Origin: FEN-1279 sp964400285
GTDB taxonomy: Bacteria > Bacteroidota > Ignavibacteria > Tepidaquicellales > Tepidaquicellaceae
Direction of reading: 5' to 3'
Assembly (NCBI GenBank): GCA_964400285.1
Contig: CAYNTK010000012.1
Span: 1-64,000, forward strand
Length of the DNA stretch: 64,000 nt
Shown: one piece after another, positions 35,065 through 44,103 of the stretch
Layout of the letters: the number at the start of each line of letters is the position of its first letter
Numbering within the stretch: position 1 is the first letter of the stretch
The notes under the pieces: model-generated
Database searches by the model: none
Told to the model about the DNA's origin: nothing
Seen by the model: the letters and a program-made list of their open reading frames with translations, nothing else
Translations under genes and position numbers: made by a program

Positions 35065-36375
35065 ATGAAAAACTTATTTAAACCTTTTTTAACATTAGCA
35101 TTATTAAGTGTTATCTTTTTTACAAGTTGCACAAAAGATAACAACCCCGTAACACCACCTCCAGGAACTCCAGGAGGAACAAATACATTAGTGCTAACAT
35201 CAGCTCAAGGAGGAATATTAACATTCGACGGATACTCGATGACAATTCTGCAAGGCACCGTTCCTAAAACTGCAACAGGTGGAGATGGAACTGTTACGTT
35301 TTCAATCGAAACAAAATCCACTCTTGATTCAGGTATAGCTAATTTACCTGCAGGATACTCACTTGTAGGTAAATTTGTAAAATTTGGTCCTGATGGTTTT
35401 ATTTTTTCACATCCCATCAAAATGTCTTTTCCCGGAGGAAGCGAACCTTCTTCTGAAAATCTTGTAGTAATGAGATACTATCCCGACCAAAATCAGTGGT
35501 TCAGAGTCAACACTTCATATGTAGATACGGTTAATAAGTTAATCACCACTGAAGGTGATGGACCAAGACTTGGATATTTCGCTTTAGCAAAAGTTACAAC
35601 ATTAGATAGCAAAGCACCTGATTCTCAGGGAGGTATTGAATTTACAGGAACATCAGAATTTTGGTACACTCTTACAGTGAAAAGTTGTGTGTTAAAATAT
35701 CCTGGTCAAGGTTCATGGTTTAGTGGTGGAAGTCCAGTCGGACACACATTTAGTTCAGGTAGTGACCCAACAGGCACATCCCCAATTATTCCTCTACATG
35801 CATATTTACCTCAAGGGACTTATGAAATTTGGTTAAGTAGAGTTAATCGTTCAACTCCTTTATAAACTTTCAGTGTTCCTTATACCTGCAACATTAATGG
35901 ACCGCTGACATATTGGGGTTGGGGTAACGCCTATGGATGGGCACATATGACCGCACCCGGTAGCGGGAATTGGGTGAACGGTTCACCTTCAAATTGGCCA
36001 CCTCCAACGGTTCCAATGGGAACTGGCAAATTTCAAGCTACATTGACGTGGGTAAATACTTCAAGTAGTGCTGTTGATTTGGATTTATATCTTACATTAC
36101 CGAATAATGAAAAAGTTTATTTTGGACATAAGGTTGCAAACGATAGCAGCTTTGCACTCGACGTTGATTTTCGATATACTTTGGGAAACGCAACAGAAAA
36201 TATTTATAGTTTAAAAAATAATTTACCTTCAGGCACTTATAAGGTTGAAGTAAACTACTGGGGTGGAACAGGAACAAAGCCATATAATGTTAGGATATTA
36301 ATAAACGGTAGTGTAACAAATCATTCTGGTTCCTTATCGAGCGGAACGGCTCTTATCCGAACATTTACTCTGTAG
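35065..36375 (+). pseudogene. YfaP/DUF2135-like lipoprotein gene with internal in-frame stop
   Basis: The first part (35065-35865) starts with a lipoprotein signal (LLSVIFFTSCTKDNNPV), a Pro/Gly linker and a ZU5-like beta domain, and stops at TAA 35863-35865. Reading on in the same frame gives TFSVPYTCNINGPLTYWGWG and joins without shift the second part (from 35947), which contains the YfaP-type domain (VDLDLYLTLPNNEKVYFGH, then LPSGTYKVEVNYWG) to the stop at 36373-36375. Without the TAA it would be one 436-residue lipoprotein. The downstream part has no plausible signal or ribosome-binding site of its own. A recent nonsense mutation or a sequencing error is likelier than two genes. A terminator follows. 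Confidence 0.75.
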
Positions 36376-36399
36376 CATATTAATTATTAAAAAATAAAT

Positions 36400-36433
36400 A
36401 GCCTGTTAGAATTCAAATCTAACAGGCTTTTTT
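36400..36433 (+). terminator. Terminator after the YfaP-like lipoprotein
   Basis: AGCCTGTTAGA and TCTAACAGGCT form a perfect 11-bp stem with a 7-nt loop, followed by a T-run. It is 24 bp beyond the stop at 36375, consistent with the interrupted frame being a single transcription unit. Confidence 0.9.
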
Positions 36434-36543
36434 AAAATTCTTTATCCTAATTTCGAAATTCCAACAATTTTTATTATCTAAGACTCAAACATAAATATTG
36501 TATATTAAAATTTAAATTTTGTTTAGAAATTAGATATTAGTAT

Positions 36544-37866
36544 TTATATTTTAAGTTTCATTAAATTTTCGATATCATTTATTTCTTTAACCAAACCCGA
36601 AGTAAGATTTTCACTTCCCTTTTTTATTACAAGTATATCATCTTCTATTCTCACTCCTATTCCGCGATATTTTTTAGGAGCATCACTGCCTTTTGCGATA
36701 TAGATTCCGGGTTCGACTGTGATAATATTACCGGCTTTTAGCTTATCGAATTCATCATTTGTTTTCACCGCATCGTGAGTATCCAATCCAAGGTGATGCC
36801 CTACTCCATGCATATAGTATTTTGTGATTTCTTCTTTTTTCTTAATTATTTTTAATTTTAGCAAACCTTTTGCAAGTTCTTCAACAGTATATTTTTTCAA
36901 TCTGGTTAATTTTATTCCCGGTTTTATTTTTTTGATTACATCTTTCTGAACTTTTAAAACAAGTTCATATATTTCTTTCTGCTCTTTTGAAAATTTTCCA
37001 TTTACGGGGACAGTACGAGTAATATCGGAATTGTATCCATTGAACTCCGCTCCAGAATCTATGAGAACCAAATCGCCATCTTTTAAAGTATCACGGTTAG
37101 TTTCATAATGCAGTGTGCAGGCATTATTCCCCGATGCTACAATTGTATTGAATGCTACGTCTTGAGCTCCGTATGTTTTATAATTGTATTCGAGAATAGA
37201 TTGCACCTGGTATTCCCTCATTCCCGCTTTGAGCGAAGTAATCGCATCTTCGAATGCATTAACACATATATCAGCCGAACGTTTCATTTCCAAAATTTCA
37301 AAATCGGTTTTTGTAAATCTCATTTTTCCGATTAAATAATTCACATCTATAATCTGAATATTCGGAGTCATTGTAAAAAGTTTATCATATAAATCTATTA
37401 CTATTCTTTTTATTTCACCGGTAAGAGCATAAAATTCGGGAATGTTAATATAAAGCTTATTGATTTGCGGAGTAAGATTCGTAGTAAGGGAATTCATAAG
37501 TTCTGTATTCACCATTCCGTATTCTATTCCGAGTTCTTTATTTACATTTTCAAATCCGAGACGCTTGCCCGTCCATACTTCCCTTGCTTTATCTTTTTGC
37601 TGGACGTATAAAATTTCTTTTACGGTTTTAAATTTATTTTTCCCCGCGGAGACTTTTATACCGCCGGGAGCAAGAAGCAGTGCTGAATTCGGCTCTTCAA
37701 AGCCCGTAAGATAAAAGAAATTCCTGTTTTGCTTAAATGGAAAATCATAATCGTAAGATTTATGTTTAAATGTCGCTCCAAAGACGAGAGCTAAAGAAGT
37801 TTCATTGAGATACTTAAGCAATTCTTGCCTTCGTGATTTGTGGAAAGTGAGTTTGTGTTTGGTCAT
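36544..37866 (-). CDS. pepP: Xaa-Pro aminopeptidase (M24)
   Basis: A 440-residue M24B metallopeptidase releasing N-terminal residues before proline. The N-terminal creatinase/AMP_N domain (KSRRQELLKYLNETSLALVFGA, DFPFKQNRNFFYLTGFEEPNS) precedes the pita-bread domain with metal ligands in LIDSGAEFNGYNSDITRTVPVNG, HGVGHHLGLDTHD, ITVEPGIYI and GIGVRIEDDILV. Length and order are those of PepP. It is cytoplasmic (no signal). Just downstream of the broken outer-membrane protein gene. Confidence 0.93.
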   Translation of the reverse strand: MTKHKLTFHKSRRQELLKYLNETSLALVFGATFKHKSYDYDFPFKQNRNFFYLTGFEEPNSALLLAPGGIKVSAGKNKFKTVKEILYVQQKDKAREVWTGKRLGFENVNKELGIEYGMVNTELMNSLTTNLTPQINKLYINIPEFYALTGEIKRIVIDLYDKLFTMTPNIQIIDVNYLIGKMRFTKTDFEILEMKRSADICVNAFEDAITSLKAGMREYQVQSILEYNYKTYGAQDVAFNTIVASGNNACTLHYETNRDTLKDGDLVLIDSGAEFNGYNSDITRTVPVNGKFSKEQKEIYELVLKVQKDVIKKIKPGIKLTRLKKYTVEELAKGLLKLKIIKKKEEITKYYMHGVGHHLGLDTHDAVKTNDEFDKLKAGNIITVEPGIYIAKGSDAPKKYRGIGVRIEDDILVIKKGSENLTSGLVKEINDIENLMKLKI

Positions 37867-37869
37867 ATT

Positions 37870-38407
37870 TTAAAAATTAAAATTATATTTTATTCCTCCG
37901 TTGATGATAAAATAATCATTATATCCTTTTTCTCCTTCTTCATAAAAGGATGGTATTTTGCCTTAAAAATAAAATCTGTTTTTTCATTAATATTATATAT
38001 AGCTCCAATCCCAGTGCTTAATCCAAAACGGGTTGATACATTCGAAAAGTTGAACAAATATAAACCCGCACCTAAATCTAAAAAAAGATGCACTGATTTC
38101 ATATCTATATAGTTAGTTAGTACCTTGTCCCCGCAGTAAACTCTAATGATTCATTAAAATTTCTTTGGTTTGGATAAAAACCTTTTTTATATGGAAATAT
38201 ATTTAAGTTCGATTCAATAAGAAAAGATAAAGGTTTATAGTAATTTTGAAAATCAAAACCAAGATTTACACCTATATTATAGACATTAGATAAATCGTTC
38301 CCAGGTATCCAAGGACCTGCACTGACCGCAAAAGAATAATCTTTATTTTGAGAAAAAATATTTTCAGAAATTAAAAAGATTAATAAAATTAAAATAATTT
38401 TTTTCAT
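37870..38407 (-). pseudogene. Frameshifted outer-membrane beta-barrel protein
   Basis: The gene begins at ATG 38407 with a signal peptide (MKKIILILLIFLISENIFSQ) and alternating beta-strand sequence, then stops after FTAGTRY at a tandem TAACTAAC. Removing those 8 bp joins TRYYIDMKSVHLFLDLGAG in the next frame. That frame runs to KAKYHPF, where a second shift (one T missing from a T-run) is needed to reach GYNDYFIINGGIKYNFNF and a stop at 37870-37872, giving the C-terminal Phe usual in barrels. The two lesions suggest a decayed porin-like or OmpW-like barrel of about 175 residues. A non-functional state is inferred. Confidence 0.7.
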
Positions 38408-38511
38408 AACAATATATATTTTAAAATTCCTTTCGGGAGTTTCTTCCTGTTATTAAAATACCATTCGAAGTTCATAATTCCACATTTATAATTCAGAATT
38501 CTGAATTAATA

Positions 38512-40068
38512 TCAATCCTCAAACTTCTCTTTATCCTTATTATTCACTACATCATCTATCGCAATCGGATATTTGCAACTGAAGCAAGCTGTACAGTAAT
38601 CTGTTTTTTCTTCTGCATACGGAACAGCTTCGAGAAGTTGTTCAAGCGATAAATACCCAAGTGAATCGACCCCAAGTTCCTGTCTTATTCCTTCTATATC
38701 ACCATTATGCTGATTTGCAATAAGCTCTTCTTTCGATGGGAAATCCATACCATAATAACATGGTGAAACTATTGGTGGTGAAGTTATTCGCAAGTGTATT
38801 TCCTTTGGATTTGCCTTTTTGATTAAATCAACAAGCATTTTCAAAGTATTTCCTCTTACTATCGAATCATCGACAATAACAACTTTTCGATTATTTAAAA
38901 CACCTTTTACGATATTAAATTTTATTTTTATTTTCAGTTTCCTGTTATCCTGTCCGGGTTGAATGAATGTCCTGCCAACATAGTGACTTCGAATTAATCC
39001 AATCTCGTGTTTTAGATTTTTAGTGTTTTTAATTGCTTCGTTGAAGTATCCAAGCGTAGCTGTATTTGAAGAATCAGGAACATTTATAATTATTACTTTT
39101 TTCTCTTCATCATCTTCGGGATTATCCTTATCCGGTGGTGGTTGCTCGATTGCAAGATTTCGTCCAATATTTCTTCTAACTTTATCTACCTTTTCTTCGA
39201 ATATCTGGCTATCAGGACGAGAAAAATAAATATATTCGAATATACAGTGTCTATACTTATCCGCAGTTTTAAAAATTATTGATTTAGGTTTTTTATCTTT
39301 CATTACATCTTTATCAATCACAATCATTTCACCCGGCTCTACATCTCTAATATAATCAGCATTTAAAATATCGAGTGCTGTAGTTTCTGAAGTAAATATA
39401 AAACTATCTTCCAAAGAACCCATTACAAAAGGTCTTACTCCATATTGGTCACGAACTGCAATTAACTTTTCGTCTGTTAAAATACAAACTGAATAAGCAC
39501 CTTCAACCTGATTAAAGGCATCTAGTAGTTTATCTTCAATCGTTTTTTCTTTACTCTTTGCAATTAAATGTAAAATAATTTCACTATCAGTGGTAGTTTG
39601 AAATATCGTCCCTTCTTCTTGTAACTTATTTCTAAGATAATTTGTATTCGTGAGATTACCATTGTGTGATAGTGCAAGGTTTCCATCTTTATAATTTACT
39701 TTGAAAGGTTGTATATTATTTCTCTTTCCCGATGCACCAGTAGTAGAATAGCGGTTATGCCCTATTGCCGAAAATCCTTTCAAATCCTCTGTTAATATTA
39801 ATTCATCTGCAAATACATCAAGAACAAGCCCTGTTCCTTTATGTACGTTGAAATGATATTTTCTCTTATCCTCGAGATATTCGCAGGAAACAATTCCTGC
39901 TGCTTCCTGCCCTCTATGCTGAAGTGCATGAAGCCCATAATATGTGAGAATTGCCGCTTCAGGATGATTATAAATCCCAAACACACCGCAATTTGAATGT
40001 ATAGATTTTGTGTAACAATCAATGAAATGTTTTTTCCTTCTTAAAATTCTTTCTTTATCAATTTTCAT
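38512..40068 (-). CDS. purF: Amidophosphoribosyltransferase
   Basis: A 518-residue PurF catalysing the first step of de novo purine synthesis (PRPP plus glutamine to phosphoribosylamine). After a propeptide of 26 residues the mature N-terminal nucleophile is C27 (NCGVFGIYNH). Seen next: LHALQHRGQEAAGI, SHNGNLTN, GVRPFVMG and the PRPP loop VVIVDDSIVRGNT. Cysteines in HCIFEYIYF, SPCYYGMDFP and YCTACFSCKYPI match the four [4Fe-4S] ligands of the B. subtilis type. An acidic insert (DKDNPEDDEEKK) precedes the IINVPDSS strand. Length and order otherwise normal. Confidence 0.96.
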   Translation of the reverse strand: MKIDKERILRRKKHFIDCYTKSIHSNCGVFGIYNHPEAAILTYYGLHALQHRGQEAAGIVSCEYLEDKRKYHFNVHKGTGLVLDVFADELILTEDLKGFSAIGHNRYSTTGASGKRNNIQPFKVNYKDGNLALSHNGNLTNTNYLRNKLQEEGTIFQTTTDSEIILHLIAKSKEKTIEDKLLDAFNQVEGAYSVCILTDEKLIAVRDQYGVRPFVMGSLEDSFIFTSETTALDILNADYIRDVEPGEMIVIDKDVMKDKKPKSIIFKTADKYRHCIFEYIYFSRPDSQIFEEKVDKVRRNIGRNLAIEQPPPDKDNPEDDEEKKVIIINVPDSSNTATLGYFNEAIKNTKNLKHEIGLIRSHYVGRTFIQPGQDNRKLKIKIKFNIVKGVLNNRKVVIVDDSIVRGNTLKMLVDLIKKANPKEIHLRITSPPIVSPCYYGMDFPSKEELIANQHNGDIEGIRQELGVDSLGYLSLEQLLEAVPYAEEKTDYCTACFSCKYPIAIDDVVNNKDKEKFED

Positions 40069-40083
40069 AACAATAAATTATTA

Positions 40084-41181
40084 CTAATTCTTTTTATAAG
40101 CAACTCTAATATGATTAGAATAAATCCAGGCCTTTTCTCCAATCCAGCATTCAACTCTGTAATTTCCTGTTTCATTAGTATCCCAAACACAACCAATTCC
40201 GGAATATTCATCGTAAACTTTTCCATCCTTAATTAATTTTATTTTTGCATCTTTAGGAACATAAGCATTAAAAACAATATTTTTACCCTTTTTCTTATCG
40301 AATAAAATTTTATCACCGAGGTTATATGTTGTACCATCGTATTCTGCGAAAAATCTAAATCCTCTACCATCTCCGTAATAGTGATTTACAATAAATGACC
40401 TTCCGTATCTTAAAGCTTCGATAATCTCTTTTTTATAAAAACTAAATTTTTCGTTGTTTCCTTTTTGAATCTCTTCATTGAGTAAAACGTGAGTCCTTAT
40501 GGATTTGAAAAGAACTTTATATGGAAAAACTTCAAGTGTATAAAATCCCATAACGTTTTGTTTATGTGCATGAGCATCTACGCTACCAATAGCTGTAACT
40601 TTTCTTTCTTTATTCACCTCGTCCCATTTTTTTACAGCTTCTTTATCCGGAGCTTCGATAGATTTTAGAGGATGGAGAAATCTCTGAACTTTATTATTAT
40701 CATTTAAACCTTCCACCCATTCGCTCATATGATTCCATATTTCGATTCCGTCGTAATCCTTACTTCTCCATGCAGTCCAGGGATACGCAGGATGTTCAGG
40801 ATATTTATTTCTTTTTTCAAATGGATGAGCAATAAATCCTACACCACCCTTTTTCTTGATTTCTGTTACATATTCTTCCGCCGGTAAATTATTTCCAAGT
40901 TCTCCATTTGGTAAAACTCTAAAAGTTCCTACAAGTTCTTCCAATCCCATAACAAGATAATGATTTCTATTATTTTTATCATTAATTTCATATCCAACAA
41001 TAACCATAGTATTATCGAACCATTTTTCCAAACCTTTATCTCTTGCAAGCAGAGTATTATGGTCGGTCAAAATTATAAAATCGAGATTAACTTCATTGGC
41101 ATATTTTGCTATCTCTTCGACAGTTCCTGTACCATCGGAAAAAGTAGAGTGAATATGAATTGCTCCGTTGTATTCGTGCAT
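40084..41181 (-). CDS. PHP-domain phosphoesterase-like protein
   Basis: A 365-residue protein with an N-terminal PHP domain: GAIHIHSTFSDGTGTVEEIAKYA (HxH motif), IILTDHN, then GFIAHPFE and IGSVDAHAHKQ supplying further metal-binding His and Asp residues. The last ~90 residues form a beta domain (VFNAYVPKDAKIKLIKDGK) seen in PHP proteins that act on phosphate or nucleotide substrates. No signal peptide. It is 15 bp downstream of nothing obvious and 15 bp upstream of purF's start direction is reversed: all three lie on the minus strand, purF following this gene by 15 bp. The substrate is unknown. Confidence 0.85.
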   Translation of the reverse strand: MHEYNGAIHIHSTFSDGTGTVEEIAKYANEVNLDFIILTDHNTLLARDKGLEKWFDNTMVIVGYEINDKNNRNHYLVMGLEELVGTFRVLPNGELGNNLPAEEYVTEIKKKGGVGFIAHPFEKRNKYPEHPAYPWTAWRSKDYDGIEIWNHMSEWVEGLNDNNKVQRFLHPLKSIEAPDKEAVKKWDEVNKERKVTAIGSVDAHAHKQNVMGFYTLEVFPYKVLFKSIRTHVLLNEEIQKGNNEKFSFYKKEIIEALRYGRSFIVNHYYGDGRGFRFFAEYDGTTYNLGDKILFDKKKGKNIVFNAYVPKDAKIKLIKDGKVYDEYSGIGCVWDTNETGNYRVECWIGEKAWIYSNHIRVAYKKN

Positions 41182-41186
41182 ATAGA

Positions 41187-41684
41187 TTATCTTTTATTTT
41201 TTTTATTTATAATAGTAACACCTATAACAGCACCAATCATTCCAAATAAAGGATATATTATTAAATTTGATAACAATGATACAATAGAAATAGTTGGTGA
41301 AAAACCGTAATTATTAAATTCATCTGAAAATTTATTCATTTGTACGACAATTTCTGGAGGTAATGAAAAATCTTTTAAAAGATTAAGTGTTTCGTCAATC
41401 GGATTATGTTTCGACATCAACATAAAAATAAAATTAAAAGACGATACAAGTACACCAGATAAAATACCACATAAAATTCCAATCATAACTCCATCTTTAA
41501 AGGTTAGTTTCAATTGCGTTCCAGCTATCTGCTTATTGTAAATAAAAACACCAACTATCCCTCCTAGTATAATACCCGAACAAAAGAATAAATTTATAAA
41601 ATTAATAAATGGAAAAATCGAAATTAGGGTCATAACAAAAGTCCCATAAATTATCGGAATCATTCTATTGGGTTGTCTTTCCAT
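41187..41684 (-). CDS. Membrane protein, DUF4199-like
   Basis: A 165-residue protein with four hydrophobic segments; the arrangement (IIYGTFVMTLISIFPFINF, LFFCSGIILGGIVGVFIY, FKDGVMIGILCGILSGVL and a C-terminal LLSNLIIYPLFGMIGAVIGV) resembles DUF4199 proteins of the FCB group. The soluble loop between helices 3 and 4 carries no motif. It lies 5 bp after a DUF2085 gene and 5 bp before the PHP gene, so these probably share a transcript. Confidence 0.65.
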   Translation of the reverse strand: MERQPNRMIPIIYGTFVMTLISIFPFINFINLFFCSGIILGGIVGVFIYNKQIAGTQLKLTFKDGVMIGILCGILSGVLVSSFNFIFMLMSKHNPIDETLNLLKDFSLPPEIVVQMNKFSDEFNNYGFSPTISIVSLLSNLIIYPLFGMIGAVIGVTIINKKNKR

Positions 41685-41689
41685 TAAAA

Positions 41690-42193
41690 TTATTTTTTCC
41701 CTTTCAATATATTATTTTCTTTAAAATAAATAAAAAGTTCATTAAAAAAATTGTAAAATCCCGGAATTAAATAAAAAGGTAAAATCAGACCAACTATAGC
41801 ACCGGTCAAAGAACGAGTTAAAAAAGAATTATTAAAAATACCGAATAAATCCAACCCCGCATCTAAAACTAAAAATATAGTTGGAATAAGCAAAAACCAC
41901 AATGATGGTAATTTTGTATTATTAAAACCTTTAAAAAATGGATAAATTAATACCGAAAATAAAAAACCCCAATATACAGACAAACAACGGGAACAAACAG
42001 CAAACTTTTCTCCTAAAAAATGGTAGGAACGGTCATCTAATTGATGGCAGGTAACTGAATAGAAGGAATACGAAAAATCAGATAAATTTTTAAGAATTCC
42101 TTCGGAATTATGAAAAATTGGTGCAAAAAATATGAAAACGTTCCATAAAAGTGTAATTAATAAAAATATATAATATATTCTTTTACCTGTCAT
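41690..42193 (-). CDS. DUF2085 membrane protein
   Basis: A 167-residue membrane protein with the conserved DUF2085 signature SVTCHQLDDRSYHFLGEKFAVCSRCLSVYWGF: CHQ, then a CSRC pair just before a membrane helix, a pattern suggesting metal or redox chemistry. Four or five hydrophobic segments. Function of the family is unknown. First gene of a short minus-strand unit (DUF2085, DUF4199-like, PHP, perhaps purF). Confidence 0.85.
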   Translation of the reverse strand: MTGKRIYYIFLLITLLWNVFIFFAPIFHNSEGILKNLSDFSYSFYSVTCHQLDDRSYHFLGEKFAVCSRCLSVYWGFLFSVLIYPFFKGFNNTKLPSLWFLLIPTIFLVLDAGLDLFGIFNNSFLTRSLTGAIVGLILPFYLIPGFYNFFNELFIYFKENNILKGKK

Positions 42194-42385
42194 TTTTTTG
42201 CACTATTTTTGCATATAAAATATAATGACTAAAACTAAATAAAAAGGTTAAACTGAAGCAAACGATAAAAATATGTAAAAAAAACAGTTTTTAAATTTAT
42301 TAGTTGAATTTAATTATATGTTTTTGCATATTCGCAAAAAAGTGTTCTTTTAAAATATATTCATTAATAATTTAATATATGTGAT

Positions 42386-42718
42386 ATGAAAATAAACATA
42401 ACTGCAAGACATTTTAAAGCTAAAGTATCTCTGCAAAAATACGTAAAGGAAAAGATTGAAGAACTTGGCAAATACAGTGAAAATATTTTATTCGCAGATG
42501 TAATATTCTTTTATGATAAACCGCCAGCAGATACAAAATATTGCGAATTAATTTTTAAACTTAGAGACAAAATATTAACAGCCAAAGAATCAGCAGGTGA
42601 TTTCGAAAAAGCAGTGGATAACGCTATAATGAAAATTGAGAAACAACTTTATAAATATAAAGATAAAAACAAAACTAAAAAAAATAAAAAAGATACTGGT
42701 AAATTCAAATCAATATAA
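42386..42718 (+). CDS. hpf: Ribosome hibernation-promoting factor (short form)
   Basis: A 110-residue protein of the HPF/RaiA (YfiA) family: ITARHFKAKVSLQKYVKEKIEELGKY, ADVIFFYD and SAGDFEKAVDNAIMKIEKQL are family features. It binds the decoding region of the 30S subunit in stationary phase. The Lys-rich tail (KYKDKNKTKKNKKDTGK) replaces the dimerisation domain of long HPF. It is 7 bp upstream of hprK and probably co-transcribed. Confidence 0.9.
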   Translation: MKINITARHFKAKVSLQKYVKEKIEELGKYSENILFADVIFFYDKPPADTKYCELIFKLRDKILTAKESAGDFEKAVDNAIMKIEKQLYKYKDKNKTKKNKKDTGKFKSI

Positions 42719-42725
42719 ATAATTA

Positions 42726-43772
42726 TTGCCTGATAGATTTAAAGACATAAAACAATTTAAAAAGGATTTTATAGGTGTAGATTTTTTTTACAATGAATGT
42801 AAAGAAAGATTTAAACTAAGAAAAGCTACATCAAAAAAAATATCTAAAGAAAAAGTTATTAAAGAAAAAGACCTTCATAGACCCGGATTAGCATTAGCGG
42901 GATATGTAGATTTGTTTACTCATAGCAGAGTTCAGATTTTTGGAAATACAGAAATAAAATATCTTAATACGCTATCTAAAAGCAATCTTTTAGTAACTCT
43001 AAAAAGGTTTTTTTCTTTTAATATTCCTTGTGTAATAATAACTGATAACAATAAAGTTCCAAAAGAACTTATTAAAATTGCAGATGATAATAAAGTATCA
43101 GTTTTTATTACTGAATATCCGACAACAAGATTTATAAATTTTATAAGTGATTTTCTCGATGACCAATTTTCTGCTCAGGTTGCTATTCACGGCTCTTTTG
43201 TAGATGTATATGGAGTTGGTTTGCTTTTTTGTGGAAAATCGGGCATAGGAAAAAGTGAAATTGCTCTCGACCTTGTTGAAAGAGGGCACAGATTGGTGGC
43301 AGATGATATAGTAGTTGTTTCAAAAAAAGCAGAAAGTGTATTGATGGGTGCAGGGACTTCTCTTGTAAAACATTTTATGGAAATACGTGGATTAGGTATA
43401 ATAGATATAAAACAAATTTTTGGAATAAGAGCAATCAGATATCAAAAAAGAGTAGAAGTAATTGTAGAACTTGAACATTGGGATAGTGCAAAAGATTACG
43501 ACAGAACAGGATTAAGGTCGAAAATGATTAATTTAATGGATGTAGAAATAGAGGCAATTAATTTACCTATTTTCCCGGGAAAAAACATTACCGTGATTGC
43601 GGAAGTTATAGCTTTGAATTATCTTTGTAAACATTATGGATACAATGCTGCTAAGGTATTTGAAAAAAGACTCGATGCTAAAATAAAGAAAAATAAAAAA
43701 GACTCGATATCGGTAATTTCAAATAATGGATTTGAAAGAAATACCGAATATTTCGAACATGATTTTGAATAA
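42726..43772 (+). CDS. hprK: HPr kinase/phosphorylase
   Basis: A 348-residue HPrK/P, which phosphorylates HPr or an HPr-like protein on Ser and reverses the reaction. The N-terminal domain (PGLALAGYVDLFTHSRVQIFGNTE) precedes the kinase core with H155-G156, Walker A GKSGIGKS (170-177), ERGHRLVADD and the signature EIRGLGIIDIKQIFG. Start is TTG at 42726, since no in-frame ATG lies upstream of conserved sequence, and no clear Shine-Dalgarno is present. No PTS genes are in the window. In FCB bacteria this pairing with hpf recurs by my recollection; the target is uncertain. Confidence 0.93.
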   Translation: MPDRFKDIKQFKKDFIGVDFFYNECKERFKLRKATSKKISKEKVIKEKDLHRPGLALAGYVDLFTHSRVQIFGNTEIKYLNTLSKSNLLVTLKRFFSFNIPCVIITDNNKVPKELIKIADDNKVSVFITEYPTTRFINFISDFLDDQFSAQVAIHGSFVDVYGVGLLFCGKSGIGKSEIALDLVERGHRLVADDIVVVSKKAESVLMGAGTSLVKHFMEIRGLGIIDIKQIFGIRAIRYQKRVEVIVELEHWDSAKDYDRTGLRSKMINLMDVEIEAINLPIFPGKNITVIAEVIALNYLCKHYGYNAAKVFEKRLDAKIKKNKKDSISVISNNGFERNTEYFEHDFE

Positions 43773-43814
43773 AATAATTAATAATTTTAATATATACTGG
43801 AGGTTATAAAACTT

Positions 43815-44042
43815 ATGGTCTGGACATTAGAATTAGCTTCGTTCCTCGATGATGCACCATGGCCTGCTAACAAAGCCGAATTAATCGATTATGCAACCAG
43901 AACAGGTGCACCTAAAGAGGTAATTGAAAATCTAATGGATCTTGAAGATACTGAAGAACCTTATGAGAGTATGGAAGAAATATGGTTGGATTATCCAACT
44001 GATGAGGATTTCTTTTACGATGAAGAAAATAAAGACTTTTAA
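43815..44042 (+). CDS. DUF2795 domain protein
   Basis: A 75-residue, very acidic protein (MVWTLELASFLDDAPWPANKAELIDYATRTGAP) of the DUF2795 family, small proteins conserved in FCB and related bacteria with no known function. A good GGAGG lies upstream of the ATG. It is followed by a strong terminator, so hpf-hprK-DUF2795 probably form one unit. Confidence 0.87.
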   Translation: MVWTLELASFLDDAPWPANKAELIDYATRTGAPKEVIENLMDLEDTEEPYESMEEIWLDYPTDEDFFYDEENKDF

Positions 44043-44064
44043 TTTCAAATTATTGAATATAAAA

Positions 44065-44093
44065 AACCCAATAATTTTTTATTGGGTTTTTTT
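44065..44093 (+). terminator. Terminator after the DUF2795 gene
   Basis: AACCCAATAA and TTATTGGGTT pair around TTTT, followed by a T-run ending at 44093. It ends only about 10 bp before the TTG start of the next gene, so it may also act as an attenuator for that gene. Confidence 0.88.
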
Positions 44094-44103
44094 GTAACAT
44101 ATC

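Noticed and set aside
35863..35865. Programmed recoding of the TAA as a selenocysteine-like event
   Set aside because: Selenocysteine uses TGA and pyrrolysine TAG; no stem-loop signal was seen after the TAA, so mutation or error is likelier.
38491..38506. Perfect palindrome ATTCAGAATTCTGAAT downstream of purF
   Set aside because: It has no loop or T-run, and a 16-bp AT-rich palindrome can arise by chance; no role could be supported.
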